Source of the DNA: Solobacterium sp.
GTDB taxonomy: Bacteria > Bacillota_I > Bacilli_A > Erysipelotrichales > Erysipelotrichaceae
Length of the DNA stretch: 64,000 nucleotides
Direction of reading: 5' to 3'
NCBI GenBank assembly: GCA_017469885.1
Contig: JAFUFO010000030.1
Span: 53,218 to 117,217 of the forward strand
Every line of letters starts with the position of its first letter. The stretch's first letter is position 1. Made by a program: the position numbers and the translations under genes. Positions 50,236 to 59,860 of this stretch are shown here, piece by piece. Below the pieces are notes generated by a model, which saw only the letters and a program-made list of their open reading frames with translations, searched no databases and was not told where the DNA came from.

Positions 50236-50713
50236 TGTACAGCGCGTCTTCCATACCCTGGAACCACTGTTTGACCATGAATCCAGAGTTCTTATTCTCG
50301 GCTCGTTTCCTTCTGTAGTTTCACGTCAGAAATCGTTTTATTATGCCAATCCTACAAACCGGTTCTGGCCGGTGATGGAAGTTCTGTTCGACGAACAGAT
50401 TACAGACAGAAAAGAATTCTGTCTCCGGAAACATATTGCCTTATGGGATGTGATTGAAAGCTGTACGATTCACGGGTCTTCTGACAGTTCCATCCGTGAT
50501 GTAAAGGCAAATGACATTGAATGGCTGATCCGTAATTCCTCAGTCCATGCGGTATTTACGACCGGCGCAAAAGCTGCGTCGCTGTACCGGAAATATGTAT
50601 CCGCATCGCTTGATGCCCGTGCATTGCCTTCAACGTCTGCCGCAAATGCACATATGCGGCTTAACGATCTTGTAAAGGAGTATGACTGTGTCAGAAAAGC
50701 ACTTGAACCATAA
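50228..50713 (+). CDS. DNA-deoxyinosine (hypoxanthine) glycosylase-type UDG-family protein
   Basis: 161-residue member of the uracil-DNA glycosylase superfamily, closest by pattern to the hypoxanthine DNA glycosylase branch: LILGSFPSVVSRQKSFYYANPTNRFWPVMEVLF near residues 21-55, then HIALWDVIESCTIHGSSDSSI and ALPSTSAANAHMR. Removes deaminated bases. It overlaps holA by 8 nt and the U32 gene by 26-32 nt. Confidence 0.85.
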   Translation: MPDVQRVFHTLEPLFDHESRVLILGSFPSVVSRQKSFYYANPTNRFWPVMEVLFDEQITDRKEFCLRKHIALWDVIESCTIHGSSDSSIRDVKANDIEWLIRNSSVHAVFTTGAKAASLYRKYVSASLDARALPSTSAANAHMRLNDLVKEYDCVRKALEP

Positions 50714-52880
50714 AATTGAACTGCTTGCGCCGGCGGGAAATCCGGAAGCACTGATTGCCGCAGTCCAGGGCGGCTGTGATGCGGTCTATCTTGGAATCCG
50801 CAACTACAGTGCCCGTGCCTTTGCGGGCAATTTTGATCATGATGAATTTATCGAAGCAGTAAAGTACTGTCATATCCGCGGTGTGCGGGTCTATGTGACG
50901 ATGAACACGCTTCTGTTCGAAGAAGAAATTGACCGCGCCATGGAAGAAGTGGCATTTCTTTACGAACATGATACGGATGCGCTGCTCATTCAGGATTTCG
51001 GTCTGTTTCATCGGGTACGTACGGAATATCCTGACTTTGAAGTGCATTGCAGCACGCAGATGCATGTTCATAATGCGGATGGATGCCGCATCATGAAACA
51101 GGAAGGGGCCGCCAGGGCAGTGCTTGCGAGAGAAACTCCGATCGAAGTCATTCGTGAATGTGCCGAAACCGGTATTGAAATCGAAGTCTTCGCATATGGT
51201 GCGTTATGTGTCGCCTACAGCGGACAGTGTCTGATGAGTGAATCCGTGAAAAACCGTTCCGGAAACCGCGGTGTATGCGCCCAGATGTGCCGTCTTCGCT
51301 TTTATGAAAATGATGGGGAGGCACGGTGTCCGTCAGCGGAAGGGGAATATGCCCTTGCAATGAAGGATCTGAATCTGATCAACGATATTCCAACTCTGAT
51401 TGAAGCAGGCGCTTCCAGTCTGAAAATTGAAGGACGGATGAAGCGCAGAGAGTATGTTTATCTTGTCACAAAGACATTCCGGGAAGCGATTGATGCCTAT
51501 TACAGCGGGAAACCATATCGGATCTCCGCAGATCGTGAGAAAGAACTTGAACTGCTGTTTAACCGCGGGTTTACGCGTGGGCACGCGTTCCATGATACGC
51601 AGAAACAGCGTATGACACGTTTCCGCCCGAATCATATGGGCGTTAAGATCGGAACCGTTGTGTCATTTTCCAACAATAAAGTAACCGTTGATCTCAGTGA
51701 TCATCTTTATCAGCATGACGGCCTTCGCATTCTGAACAGTCCTGCGGATACCGGACTTACCGCTGTGCGGATCGAAAAGAAAGGGAAGCTGGTAAATGAA
51801 GCGTTTCCCGGAGATCGGGTGATTCTCGACTGTGCGTCAAAACCGCATCCGAAGAAAGGACAGATTCTTCTCAAGACCACGGATACGCATCTGCATGAAC
51901 AGATTGACCGGGCAATTGAGGCACACACACGTTCTGTGCCGGTTACCGTCTACTGTTCAGCAGCGGCAGGCAAACCGCTGATCCTGATGGCAGAAGACGG
52001 GGATCATAATCGGGTATCTGTCGCAAGTGAACAGATCCTGGAATCCGCAAGAAAAGCACCGCTTACCGCAGAACGGATTACTCAGATTCTCTGCAAAACC
52101 GGTGAGGAACCGTATACACCGCAGGTGACAATTGAAGAACTTGATGAAATCTTCATGCCTGTTTCCGCACTGAATGAAGTGCGTCGCACACTGTACCAGG
52201 AACTCTCCGCAAAGCGTGCAAGACGGCATACGCGGGCCGGACGTCAGCCGTATAACTTGAAAGTACTTTGTGTTTCCTGCACGTTTCCGCCGGTACTCAT
52301 TGATTCTTCCAATGATGAAACAAAATACATAGATTTCATGAAATTGCCCGTTATTTCAGAAAAGGGATGTGATAAGATTTTACACAACAGAGTGATACTG
52401 AGTGAACCTGGCAACTTATGGCTGGATGTAAAACATGCGGTCGCCGGTATGACACTGAATGTTACCAATTCCTACGCTGCCGCGTGGCTTCTGTCACACC
52501 CGGGCGTGGAAGGGGTTATTCTTTCGTCAGAACTGCATACACCGCAGATCCGGTCACTGATCGATGCGTTTGTCAGCCGGTACGGATTTGAACCAATGCT
52601 GTATCAGCTGGTTTACGGGCGGCGTACACTGATGTGGATCAAGGACTATCATCTGGCCCATCCATATCTTGAAGACCTGCAGAAGCGCTGTTATCCGGTA
52701 ATGGACAGGGGGTTCGTTACCGAGATACTGGAACCGGAGCCGTATGTCAGTGAAAACAGTCTCTGCCAGGGCAGTTATGTCATTCTGACAACAGAGGATA
52801 GAAATCAATCTGAAGCAATAAAGGAGGAAGCTTATGAAGAAATTTCTGGAAGAGTTCAAGGCATTCGCGCTCAAGGGTAA
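50688..52880 (+). CDS. U32 family peptidase-like protein (YrrO/RlhA type)
   Basis: 730-residue protein. The N-terminal half is a U32 domain (IELLAPAGNPEALIAAVQGGCDAVYLG) with the conserved cysteine block GALCVAYSGQCLMSE, GNRGVCAQMCR. The C-terminal half (~390 onward) is a DUF3656-type region. Firmicute members are annotated as collagenase-like; the E. coli homologue RlhA hydroxylates 23S rRNA, so RNA modification is the more likely role. The GTG at 50688 is preferred over the ATG at 50682 because the AAAGGAG site (50674-50680) is 7 nt from the former and 1 nt from the latter. Overlaps mscL by 47 nt. Confidence 0.9.
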   Translation: MSEKHLNHKIELLAPAGNPEALIAAVQGGCDAVYLGIRNYSARAFAGNFDHDEFIEAVKYCHIRGVRVYVTMNTLLFEEEIDRAMEEVAFLYEHDTDALLIQDFGLFHRVRTEYPDFEVHCSTQMHVHNADGCRIMKQEGAARAVLARETPIEVIRECAETGIEIEVFAYGALCVAYSGQCLMSESVKNRSGNRGVCAQMCRLRFYENDGEARCPSAEGEYALAMKDLNLINDIPTLIEAGASSLKIEGRMKRREYVYLVTKTFREAIDAYYSGKPYRISADREKELELLFNRGFTRGHAFHDTQKQRMTRFRPNHMGVKIGTVVSFSNNKVTVDLSDHLYQHDGLRILNSPADTGLTAVRIEKKGKLVNEAFPGDRVILDCASKPHPKKGQILLKTTDTHLHEQIDRAIEAHTRSVPVTVYCSAAAGKPLILMAEDGDHNRVSVASEQILESARKAPLTAERITQILCKTGEEPYTPQVTIEELDEIFMPVSALNEVRRTLYQELSAKRARRHTRAGRQPYNLKVLCVSCTFPPVLIDSSNDETKYIDFMKLPVISEKGCDKILHNRVILSEPGNLWLDVKHAVAGMTLNVTNSYAAAWLLSHPGVEGVILSSELHTPQIRSLIDAFVSRYGFEPMLYQLVYGRRTLMWIKDYHLAHPYLEDLQKRCYPVMDRGFVTEILEPEPYVSENSLCQGSYVILTTEDRNQSEAIKEEAYEEISGRVQGIRAQG

Positions 52881-53277
52881 TGTAATGGATATGTCCATCG
52901 GTGTTATCATCGGTGCTGCATTCGGAAACATCGTTACATCCCTCACGGACAACTTTATCAACCCGCTGATTCAGGTATGCACAGGCGGTATGGGCGAAGA
53001 TGGCGTCGCGATTGGCGGATCCTTCAAGATTGCCGGTGTCAGTTTCAATTACGGCGCATTCCTGTCCGCAGTCATCAACTTCATCATCATGGCATTCATT
53101 CTCTTCTGTCTGCTTAAGGCCATCAACAAGGCAATGAGCATCGGCAAGAAGAAAGAAGAGGCAAAACCGGCAGAAGATCCTGCAGATGTCAAGCTTCTCA
53201 AGGAGCTTGTGGCGATCGTAAAAGAGCAGAATCCGGAAGCCGCAAAAGCAGCAGAAGAAAAGCTCGCCGCGAAGTAA
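52834..53277 (+). CDS. mscL: Large-conductance mechanosensitive channel MscL
   Basis: Homopentameric channel opened by membrane tension in osmotic downshock. The 147-residue protein has FLEEFKAFALKGNVMDMSIGVIIGAAFGNIVTSL with TM1, then a second helix (NFIIMAFILFCLLKAIN) and a charged C-terminal helix (AKPAEDPADVKLLKELVAIVKEQ). A strong AAAGGAGG site lies inside the end of the U32 gene, which it overlaps by 47 nt out of frame. Confidence 0.96.
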   Translation: MKKFLEEFKAFALKGNVMDMSIGVIIGAAFGNIVTSLTDNFINPLIQVCTGGMGEDGVAIGGSFKIAGVSFNYGAFLSAVINFIIMAFILFCLLKAINKAMSIGKKKEEAKPAEDPADVKLLKELVAIVKEQNPEAAKAAEEKLAAK

Positions 53278-53303
53278 TCCGGCCATCTTTAAAAGCTGCG
53301 TCA

Positions 53304-53330
53304 AACGTCCTGTTTACAGGGCGTTTTTTT
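53304..53330 (+). terminator. Terminator after mscL
   Basis: AACGTCCTG and CAGGGCGTT form a 9-bp stem (one G-U) with a 4-nt loop and a seven-T tail. Confidence 0.9.
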
Positions 53331-53343
53331 CTGTTTGAGAGAG

Positions 53344-53372
53344 TTCATAACCCATAGCCTTTTTGTTATAAT
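53344..53372 (+). promoter_or_regulatory. Promoter of smc-ftsY operon
   Basis: TTCATA (53344-53349) and TATAAT (53367-53372) with a 17-nt spacer, 25 nt before the smc ATG which has a normal AAGGAG site. Confidence 0.7.
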
Positions 53373-53397
53373 ATGTACGGTTTTTAAGGAGAATGAA

Positions 53398-56349
53398 ATG
53401 TTTTTAAAACGGATCGAAATGCAGGGATTCAAATCTTTTGCCGACAAAACCGTTATTTCTTTTGAGCATCCGATCACCGGTGTCGTAGGACCAAACGGAT
53501 GCGGAAAATCCAATATTACTGATGCAGTGAGATGGGTACTCGGAGAGCAGAGCAGCCGTCAGATGCGTGGAGAAAAGATGAGTGATGTCATCTTTTCCGG
53601 TTCCGCTGACCGCCGTGCGCTCAATATGGCCGAAGTCACGCTTGTATTTGACAATTCCAACCATATTCTGAATTCCGATAAGGAAGAGCTGGAGGTAACA
53701 CGCCGGCTGTTCCGTGATACCGGAGATGCCGAATATCTGATCAACCGGAACAATGTCCGTCTCAAGGATGTCATTGACCTGTTCCTGGACACCGGTCTTG
53801 GCAAATCAAGTCTCAGTATTATTTCACAGGGTAACGTCATTACATTTGCGGAATCAAAGCCGCTCGATCGTCGGGGAATATTTGAAGAGGCAGCCGGTGT
53901 TGCCAAATACAAGAAGCGTAAGATGGAAAGTCTTTCCCGTCTTGCACGTACCAAGGACAATCTGGACCGTTCGGGAGATATTCTCATCGAACTGGAAAAA
54001 CAGGTCAGTCCGCTGAAACGGCAGGCAAGAAAAGCCGAAATCTACCGTGAAAAGAAACAGCGTCTCGAAGAGATTGAGATCGCGGTTCTTGTACAGGAAG
54101 TGGAAGAACTTAATGCCTCAATCGAAGATACCAAGAAGACACTGTTTGATATTGAGACAAAGAAGCAGATCTATTCCACCGACCTTCAGATCGGAGAAGC
54201 AAAGATTGCGGAACAGAAACGTGCTTCCTCGCAGCTGGAATCAGAGATTTCTTCCTTACAGGAAGATCTGATGCGTACAGTTGATGAGATCACCAGTCTT
54301 GAACAGCGGCGTACGGAAATGGATGAACGCCGCAAATACATTATCGAAACCGGCAACCGGGAAGAGAAGGCGAGAGAAACCCGTGAACTTCTCGAAACTG
54401 CCAAGATCGAATATGATGACCGTAAAAATCGTCTGGATGCACTGAACAACGAGATTCAGCTCGACAGTGAACGGCTGCGTCAGATTGCACAGCGCGTATT
54501 TGATCTGTCTTCAGAATATGAACAGGCCCAGGGTGTTTTACGCAGTCTGCAGAATCAGCAGGTTTATCTCGATAACATTCTGAAAGATCCTTTCAGCAGT
54601 AACCGTTCTGCCGGAACCCGCGCTATTATGGAAAACCGTAATGCTCTGCGCGGTATTCTCGGTGTGATCGGACAGGAAATTCATGCGGAAAAGGGCTATG
54701 AACAGGCGATATCCGAAGCACTCGGCGGCGCAATGTATAACATTGTCACCGCAGATGAGGAAAGTGCACGCAATGCGATCCGCTTCCTGAAGAAGAATCA
54801 GAGCGGCCGTGCTACCTTCCTGCCGGTCAATGTATGCCAGCGGCGTACACTGTCTCAGGAGGCTGCGGTCATCTGTTCAAACACGAAAGGGTATCTCGGA
54901 ACGGCATCTCAGTTTGTCACCTGTGACGATACATTCATGCCGGTTGTCGAATATCTTCTTAACAATGTGCTTGTTGTGGATTCCATGGAAGCCGGAAACG
55001 AACTGTCTGCACTGACCCAGCGCAGATACAACATCGTTACCACTGACGGTGAAGTCATTCACCGCGGCGGCTCCATGACCGGCGGTAAGCTGAAACGCAA
55101 TACCACACCGATCACGGCAGCCCGTGAAGCAGAGGATGTACGTCAGGCAATTGACGCTCAGTCTGCCCGTGTGGAACTTGCACGCAGGGAAAGTGAAAAA
55201 GCCGCGTCCGAGCGGGATGAAATTACAAGACGACTCCAGCAGAACCGGATCAGCGCCGCTAGCCTGGAACCGGTCGTAGACGCAAAGCTTGCGAAATATG
55301 AGAAGCTGAAAAATGACCTCGTACTGCTTGCGCCGGATGAACTTTCGGAAGCGCTGGATACCAAAGAAATCGATGATACGGTCATCCGTCTCAACCGGGC
55401 ATATTCTGACCGTGACCGGATCACTTCTGATATCAAGGCGAAACGAGAACAGCGGCTGATTATCACGAGTGAAACGGACCGTAAGGAACAGCAGATCCGT
55501 CAGCTTCGCAAAGATCAGGAACGTGCGGTCGCCGCAATCAATGCGATCAAGATCGATCAGGGACGTCTCGAGACAAAGATTGAAAACAATCTCCAGCGCC
55601 TGGCGTCGGAATATCAGCTGACCTTTGAATTTGCCAAGACGAAGGTTACGGATACCGTTGTCGAAAATGCACGGGAAGAAGTACTTCAGCTTCGTTCGGA
55701 AATTGAGCGTCTCGGCAATGTAAATATGGAAGCGCCTGAACAGTACGAAGAAGTTAACGAACGGTATGAGTTCCTCAAGAAACAGATTGAAGAACTGACA
55801 GCCAGCCGGGATAAGATCCTTGCGGCAATTGAAGATATGGACCGTGTCATGGTAACGCAGTTCAAGACCATGTTCGATCAGATCAACCATGAGTTCAACG
55901 ATATCTTCCGAAGTCTGTACGGCGGCGGAAAAGCCCGTCTGATTCTGGAGGATCCGACAGATATTCTCAATACCGGAATCGACATTGATGCTCAGCCTCC
56001 GGGAAAAGCAGTCCAGAACAACATGCTGTTTTCGGGCGGTGAGAAGTCACTGATCGCGCTCTGTGTTCTCTTTGCCATTCTGAAAGTCAAGCCGGTACCG
56101 CTGGTCATTCTCGATGAAGTTGAGGCAGCACTTGACCAGGGCAACGTTGAACGGTTTGCCCAGTATCTGCATAACTACACTGACCGTACCCAGTTCCTGG
56201 TCGTTACCCACCGTCCCGGAACCATGGAAAATACAGATGTTCTTTACGGTGTCACGATGCAGAAACAGGGTGTATCGCAGATGCTGAAGGTAGAACTGCG
56301 TGATGCCATCAGTATGGCTGACGGAGAAGAGCAGGGAGGTCAGGCATGA
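53398..56349 (+). CDS. smc: Chromosome segregation ATPase SMC (short form)
   Basis: 983-residue SMC protein. Walker A GPNGCGKSN is at residues ~31-39, the hinge (GILGVIGQEIHAEKGYEQAISEALG onward) spans roughly 415-570, the ABC signature LFSGGEKSLIAL is near 877 and Walker B is VPLVILDEVEAALD. Both coiled-coil arms are ~230 residues, against ~340 in Bacillus-type SMC (1186 residues), so the protein is about 200 residues shorter, like the ~980-residue SMC of mycoplasmas. The ATG at 53398 is chosen over an upstream frame-mate because of the AAGGAG site and the family start MFLKRIEMQGFKSFA. Overlaps ftsY by 4 nt. Confidence 0.96.
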   Translation: MFLKRIEMQGFKSFADKTVISFEHPITGVVGPNGCGKSNITDAVRWVLGEQSSRQMRGEKMSDVIFSGSADRRALNMAEVTLVFDNSNHILNSDKEELEVTRRLFRDTGDAEYLINRNNVRLKDVIDLFLDTGLGKSSLSIISQGNVITFAESKPLDRRGIFEEAAGVAKYKKRKMESLSRLARTKDNLDRSGDILIELEKQVSPLKRQARKAEIYREKKQRLEEIEIAVLVQEVEELNASIEDTKKTLFDIETKKQIYSTDLQIGEAKIAEQKRASSQLESEISSLQEDLMRTVDEITSLEQRRTEMDERRKYIIETGNREEKARETRELLETAKIEYDDRKNRLDALNNEIQLDSERLRQIAQRVFDLSSEYEQAQGVLRSLQNQQVYLDNILKDPFSSNRSAGTRAIMENRNALRGILGVIGQEIHAEKGYEQAISEALGGAMYNIVTADEESARNAIRFLKKNQSGRATFLPVNVCQRRTLSQEAAVICSNTKGYLGTASQFVTCDDTFMPVVEYLLNNVLVVDSMEAGNELSALTQRRYNIVTTDGEVIHRGGSMTGGKLKRNTTPITAAREAEDVRQAIDAQSARVELARRESEKAASERDEITRRLQQNRISAASLEPVVDAKLAKYEKLKNDLVLLAPDELSEALDTKEIDDTVIRLNRAYSDRDRITSDIKAKREQRLIITSETDRKEQQIRQLRKDQERAVAAINAIKIDQGRLETKIENNLQRLASEYQLTFEFAKTKVTDTVVENAREEVLQLRSEIERLGNVNMEAPEQYEEVNERYEFLKKQIEELTASRDKILAAIEDMDRVMVTQFKTMFDQINHEFNDIFRSLYGGGKARLILEDPTDILNTGIDIDAQPPGKAVQNNMLFSGGEKSLIALCVLFAILKVKPVPLVILDEVEAALDQGNVERFAQYLHNYTDRTQFLVVTHRPGTMENTDVLYGVTMQKQGVSQMLKVELRDAISMADGEEQGGQA

Positions 56350-57320
56350 GTTTTCTTGATAAGCTGAAAGAAACGTTCTCACGCAAGGATGACCGTGCCA
56401 TCTATCTGTCCGGATTCAAAAAATCCAAAGACAGTCTCGGTGGTGCACTGAATGAGATGAAGCTGAAATACAAGGGCGTCAATGACGAATTCCTTGAACA
56501 GCTGACGATCGTTCTGCTTGAGGCGGATGTCGGCATTGAACTCGCTGATATGATCTGTGAAAAGCTCCGTGAAACCAGCAGACTTTATGTCAATGTCACC
56601 TTTAAATGGGCGATGAACTTCCTGATTCAGACCATGCAGGAAATCTATCAGGAAACACCGGATAAACCGATCGTCTACAACGAAAACGGACCAACCGTCA
56701 TCTTCATGGAAGGTGTCAACGGTTCCGGAAAAACCACTACCTGTGCAAAACTTGCGGCCATGTATCAGAAACAAGGAAAAACGGTTGCGTTTGCGGCTGC
56801 CGATACCTTCCGCGCCGGCGCAATTGATCAGCTTGCGGAATGGGGCGAACGCCTCAATGTTCCGGTGATCAAAGGCCGTGAAAACGGTGATCCCAGCGCA
56901 GTAATCGTTGATGCATGCAGATATGCGAAAGAACATCAGATCGATATTCTGTTATGTGATACAGCCGGACGGCTTCAGAACAAACAGGGACTGATGAACG
57001 AACTCTCCAAGATGAATCGTGTTGCGGCCCGCGAAATTGAAGGGGCTCCGCACAATACCTGGCTGGTACTGGATGCCACGACCGGACAGAACGGTCTTTC
57101 CCAGGCGGAGATCTTTGATCAGGCGACGGATCTCAGCGGCATCATTCTGACAAAGATGGACGGTACTGCAAAAGGCGGAATTATTATTTCAATCAAGCAC
57201 CGCCTGCATCTTCCGGTCTACTTCATCGGACTTGGCGAGCAACCGGAGGATCTCAGACCGTTTGATCTGGATGCCTATCTCTACAGTATTTCCGAGGATC
57301 TGCAGGATCATGTCGGATAA
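56346..57320 (+). CDS. ftsY: Signal recognition particle receptor FtsY
   Basis: SRP-receptor GTPase for co-translational membrane targeting. The 324-residue protein has the N domain (ALNEMKLKYKGVNDEFLEQL) and the G domain: GVNGSGKTTTCAKLA near residues 120-134, ADTFRAGAIDQL, DTAGRLQNKQGLMNEL and TKMDGTAKGGIIIS. It lacks the long acidic A domain, as is usual in Firmicutes. Overlaps smc by 4 nt and ylxM by 11 nt. Confidence 0.97.
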   Translation: MSFLDKLKETFSRKDDRAIYLSGFKKSKDSLGGALNEMKLKYKGVNDEFLEQLTIVLLEADVGIELADMICEKLRETSRLYVNVTFKWAMNFLIQTMQEIYQETPDKPIVYNENGPTVIFMEGVNGSGKTTTCAKLAAMYQKQGKTVAFAAADTFRAGAIDQLAEWGERLNVPVIKGRENGDPSAVIVDACRYAKEHQIDILLCDTAGRLQNKQGLMNELSKMNRVAAREIEGAPHNTWLVLDATTGQNGLSQAEIFDQATDLSGIILTKMDGTAKGGIIISIKHRLHLPVYFIGLGEQPEDLRPFDLDAYLYSISEDLQDHVG

Positions 57321-57636
57321 GATACGGGTAAATGAACTGCTTGATTATTACGGCGGTCTGCTTACTCCCCGGCAGCAGAAACTATGCCGGTACTATTACA
57401 GGGAAGATCTTTCCCTGACCGAAATCGCCGAACTGGAGTCGATTTCAAAAGCGGCGGTATCCGATACCGTCCGCAAATGCAAAACGGAACTCGAACATTA
57501 TGAGTCCGTATTAAAATGCGTTCATGCGCATTCGCTTCGCAGTGCGGTGTACAGCCGCATGAAGCAGGATGCCGCTTGTGCGGAATATCTAAACGAATTG
57601 CTTGAAACAGAATTAATCGGAGGAGACTATGAGTAA
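57310..57636 (+). CDS. ylxM: YlxM/p13-like DNA-binding protein (UPF0122)
   Basis: 108-residue helix-turn-helix protein: LLDYYGGLLTPRQQKLCRYYYREDLSLTEIAELESISKAAVSDTVRKC is the YlxM signature, a sigma-4-like fold. Homologues are linked to the SRP pathway; here it follows ftsY rather than preceding ffh. The ATG at 57310 lies within the end of ftsY. Overlaps ackA by 8 nt. Confidence 0.93.
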   Translation: MSDKIRVNELLDYYGGLLTPRQQKLCRYYYREDLSLTEIAELESISKAAVSDTVRKCKTELEHYESVLKCVHAHSLRSAVYSRMKQDAACAEYLNELLETELIGGDYE

Positions 57637-58825
57637 AGTAATTTCAGTAAATTCAGGATCATCATCATTAAAATTCCAGCTGTTTGACATGCCGTCTGAG
57701 ACTGTTCTCACAAGCGGTCAGGCCGAACGTATCGGCCAGGACATGGGCGTATTCACCATCAAGGTTAATGGTGAAAAACAGGTTAAGGATGTTCCGATTC
57801 CTGATCATAAGACTGCCGTAAAGATGCTGCTGGACAGCCTGCTGGAGTATCACATTGTTGAATCGCTCGACGAGATCCAGGGTGCCGGCCACCGTATCGT
57901 CCAGGGCGGTTCCTACTTTGATCAGTCCGTCGTTGCGGATGAGCAGGTCGTTGACCGTGTCCGTGAGCTTGCTGAACTTGCACCGCTGCATAATCCGGCT
58001 CATCTGGTATGCTATGAAGCTTTCTGCAAGGCACTGCCGAACATCGGACATGTCTTTGTATTCGATACCGCATTCCATCAGACCATGGGTCCGGAAAGCT
58101 ACCTGTTCCCGGTACCGTATGACTGGTATACACAGTATAAAATCCGCCGTTATGGTGCACACGGAACCAGCCACTGGTATGTAAACCGCAGAGCTGCGGA
58201 ACTGATGGGTAAGGATGTCGAAACCCAGAACATGATTACCTGCCATCTTGGAAACGGTGCTTCCATTACCGCAATCAAGAACGGCAAGGTCATCAATACC
58301 TCCATGGGTCTTACACCGCTCGGCGGAATTATGATGGGTACCCGCTGCGGTGACATCGACCCGACCGTTGTATTCTACATGATGAAGAAGCTGGAGTGCA
58401 CACCGGATGAAATGGATACCTTCCTGAACAAGCGCAGCGGTATGCTGGGTGTTTCCGGAATTTCCAGTGATGCCCGTGACATTCAGGCTGCGGTAGACAA
58501 GGGCGATGAACGCGCGATCCTTACCACAGAGCTTTATACAAACCGTGTAGTCAATGTTGTCGGCGGCTATTATGCTGAGCTCGGCCATGTTGATGCAATG
58601 GTATTTACAGCCGGTCTCGGTGAGAACGATTCCTTCTGCCGTGAGCGCATTCTGAAGGGTCTTGAAGAAGCGATGGGTCTTTCGATTGACTACGAGCTCA
58701 ATGCACAGATCCATGGCAAGGAATGCCTGATTTCCAAGCCTGACAGCAAGATCAAGGTCTACATCATTCCGACAAACGAAGAACTGGTTATCGCCCGTGA
58801 TACAGTCCGTCTTCTGGGGCTGTAA
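57629..58825 (+). CDS. ackA: Acetate kinase
   Basis: Interconverts acetyl phosphate and acetate with ATP formation, the energy-yielding step of mixed-acid fermentation. The 398-residue protein has VNSGSSSLKFQLF, GHRIVQGG, VFDTAFHQTM, the phosphate-binding TCHLGNGASI, GTRCGDIDPTVVF and FTAGLGEND. Strong GGAGG site; codons are highly regular, as in a well-expressed gene. No pta gene is adjacent. Confidence 0.97.
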   Translation: MSKVISVNSGSSSLKFQLFDMPSETVLTSGQAERIGQDMGVFTIKVNGEKQVKDVPIPDHKTAVKMLLDSLLEYHIVESLDEIQGAGHRIVQGGSYFDQSVVADEQVVDRVRELAELAPLHNPAHLVCYEAFCKALPNIGHVFVFDTAFHQTMGPESYLFPVPYDWYTQYKIRRYGAHGTSHWYVNRRAAELMGKDVETQNMITCHLGNGASITAIKNGKVINTSMGLTPLGGIMMGTRCGDIDPTVVFYMMKKLECTPDEMDTFLNKRSGMLGVSGISSDARDIQAAVDKGDERAILTTELYTNRVVNVVGGYYAELGHVDAMVFTAGLGENDSFCRERILKGLEEAMGLSIDYELNAQIHGKECLISKPDSKIKVYIIPTNEELVIARDTVRLLGL

Positions 58826-58827
58826 AC

Positions 58828-59781
58828 ATGTGGTCTTTTGACGGCCTGTTGGAACTCATTCAGTCAGCTGAGGTCATCACATTATTTCGTCATATACACC
58901 CGGACTGTGATGCGGTCGGCAGCCAGTTTGGTCTGAAAAACTGGATCCTTGAAAACTGGCCTGACAAAAGGGTTTACGCACTCGGCAATGAATACTGTGA
59001 TCAGGGAAAATGCTGGCCTGAGAGTGATTCCTGTTCGAATGATATCATTCGAAGCAGTGTGGCTATCATTCTGGATACCGCAAATGAAGAGCGCATTGAT
59101 GATAAACGGTATGAATCCGCAAAATTGATTGTTAAGATTGATCATCATCCAAACCGCAGTCCTTACGGAAAAAAACAGTATGTATTTGAACGCAGTGCAG
59201 CTACCTGTGAGATTCTCGGTGAGTTTTTCAAGCAGTGTGAGGCCCAGGAAGTATCTCAGAAAACCGCAGAATACCTTTATCGCGGGATCCTGACCGATAC
59301 ACTGGGATTCAAAACGACTAATACCCGGGAACATACGCTGAGTATTGCGGGATGGCTTTCGCAGTACAGTGTGCGGATACCGGAACTGAATCGTGAACTG
59401 TTTGAGATTTCAATGGATGATTTCCGCTTTGATGCGATGCTGCGGGATACTGTGATCACCACAACAGATGGCCGAATGGCATATCGTGTTGTGACCGCTG
59501 ACGAAATGAAGGACTGGAATCTGACACCGTCAGAAGTGAAAAACTTCATACCGGCATACGGCAATGTCCGTGAGATTGAGATCTATGCAATTATCTGTGA
59601 AATGCCTGGATCCAATCCGGTCACATACGAAGGAAGTCTTCGTTCCAAGACCGTAAAAATCAACGATATTGCCGAGCGGTTCCACGGCGGCGGACATGCT
59701 AATGCATGCGGTGTCCGGGGACTGTCCGGAAGTGAAGTCAAAGAGCTTCTTAAGGCGCTTCATGAGCGGATTTCAGAGTAA
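58828..59781 (+). CDS. DHH family phosphoesterase (NrnA-like nanoRNase/pAp phosphatase)
   Basis: 317-residue DHH-DHHA1 protein. The DHH motifs are HIHPDCDAVGSQFGLK near residues 22-37, IDHHPNRSPYG near 108 and the C-terminal RFHGGGHANACGVRG. This matches NrnA, which degrades short oligoribonucleotides and dephosphorylates pAp; c-di-AMP breakdown product pApA is another possible substrate. It begins 2 nt after ackA. Confidence 0.92.
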   Translation: MWSFDGLLELIQSAEVITLFRHIHPDCDAVGSQFGLKNWILENWPDKRVYALGNEYCDQGKCWPESDSCSNDIIRSSVAIILDTANEERIDDKRYESAKLIVKIDHHPNRSPYGKKQYVFERSAATCEILGEFFKQCEAQEVSQKTAEYLYRGILTDTLGFKTTNTREHTLSIAGWLSQYSVRIPELNRELFEISMDDFRFDAMLRDTVITTTDGRMAYRVVTADEMKDWNLTPSEVKNFIPAYGNVREIEIYAIICEMPGSNPVTYEGSLRSKTVKINDIAERFHGGGHANACGVRGLSGSEVKELLKALHERISE

Positions 59782-59803
59782 AAGGATTCCTGTAAGTCAA
59801 GTA

Positions 59804-59831
59804 TTGAATTGCAGAATGTTCGTGATAAGAT
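59804..59831 (+). promoter_or_regulatory. Promoter of the HU gene
   Basis: TTGAAT (59804-59809) and TAAGAT (59826-59831) with a 16-nt spacer, 29 nt before the ATG. Confidence 0.6.
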
Positions 59832-59860
59832 AGGTCTCACGTAGAAAAGGAGAAATAGAC

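Noticed and set aside
54877..55890. 337-codon open frame opposite smc
   Set aside because: Antisense to the SMC hinge and second arm; no independent support.
57668..58714. 348-codon open frame opposite ackA
   Set aside because: Entirely antisense to acetate kinase, whose motifs are complete; codon-bias artefact.
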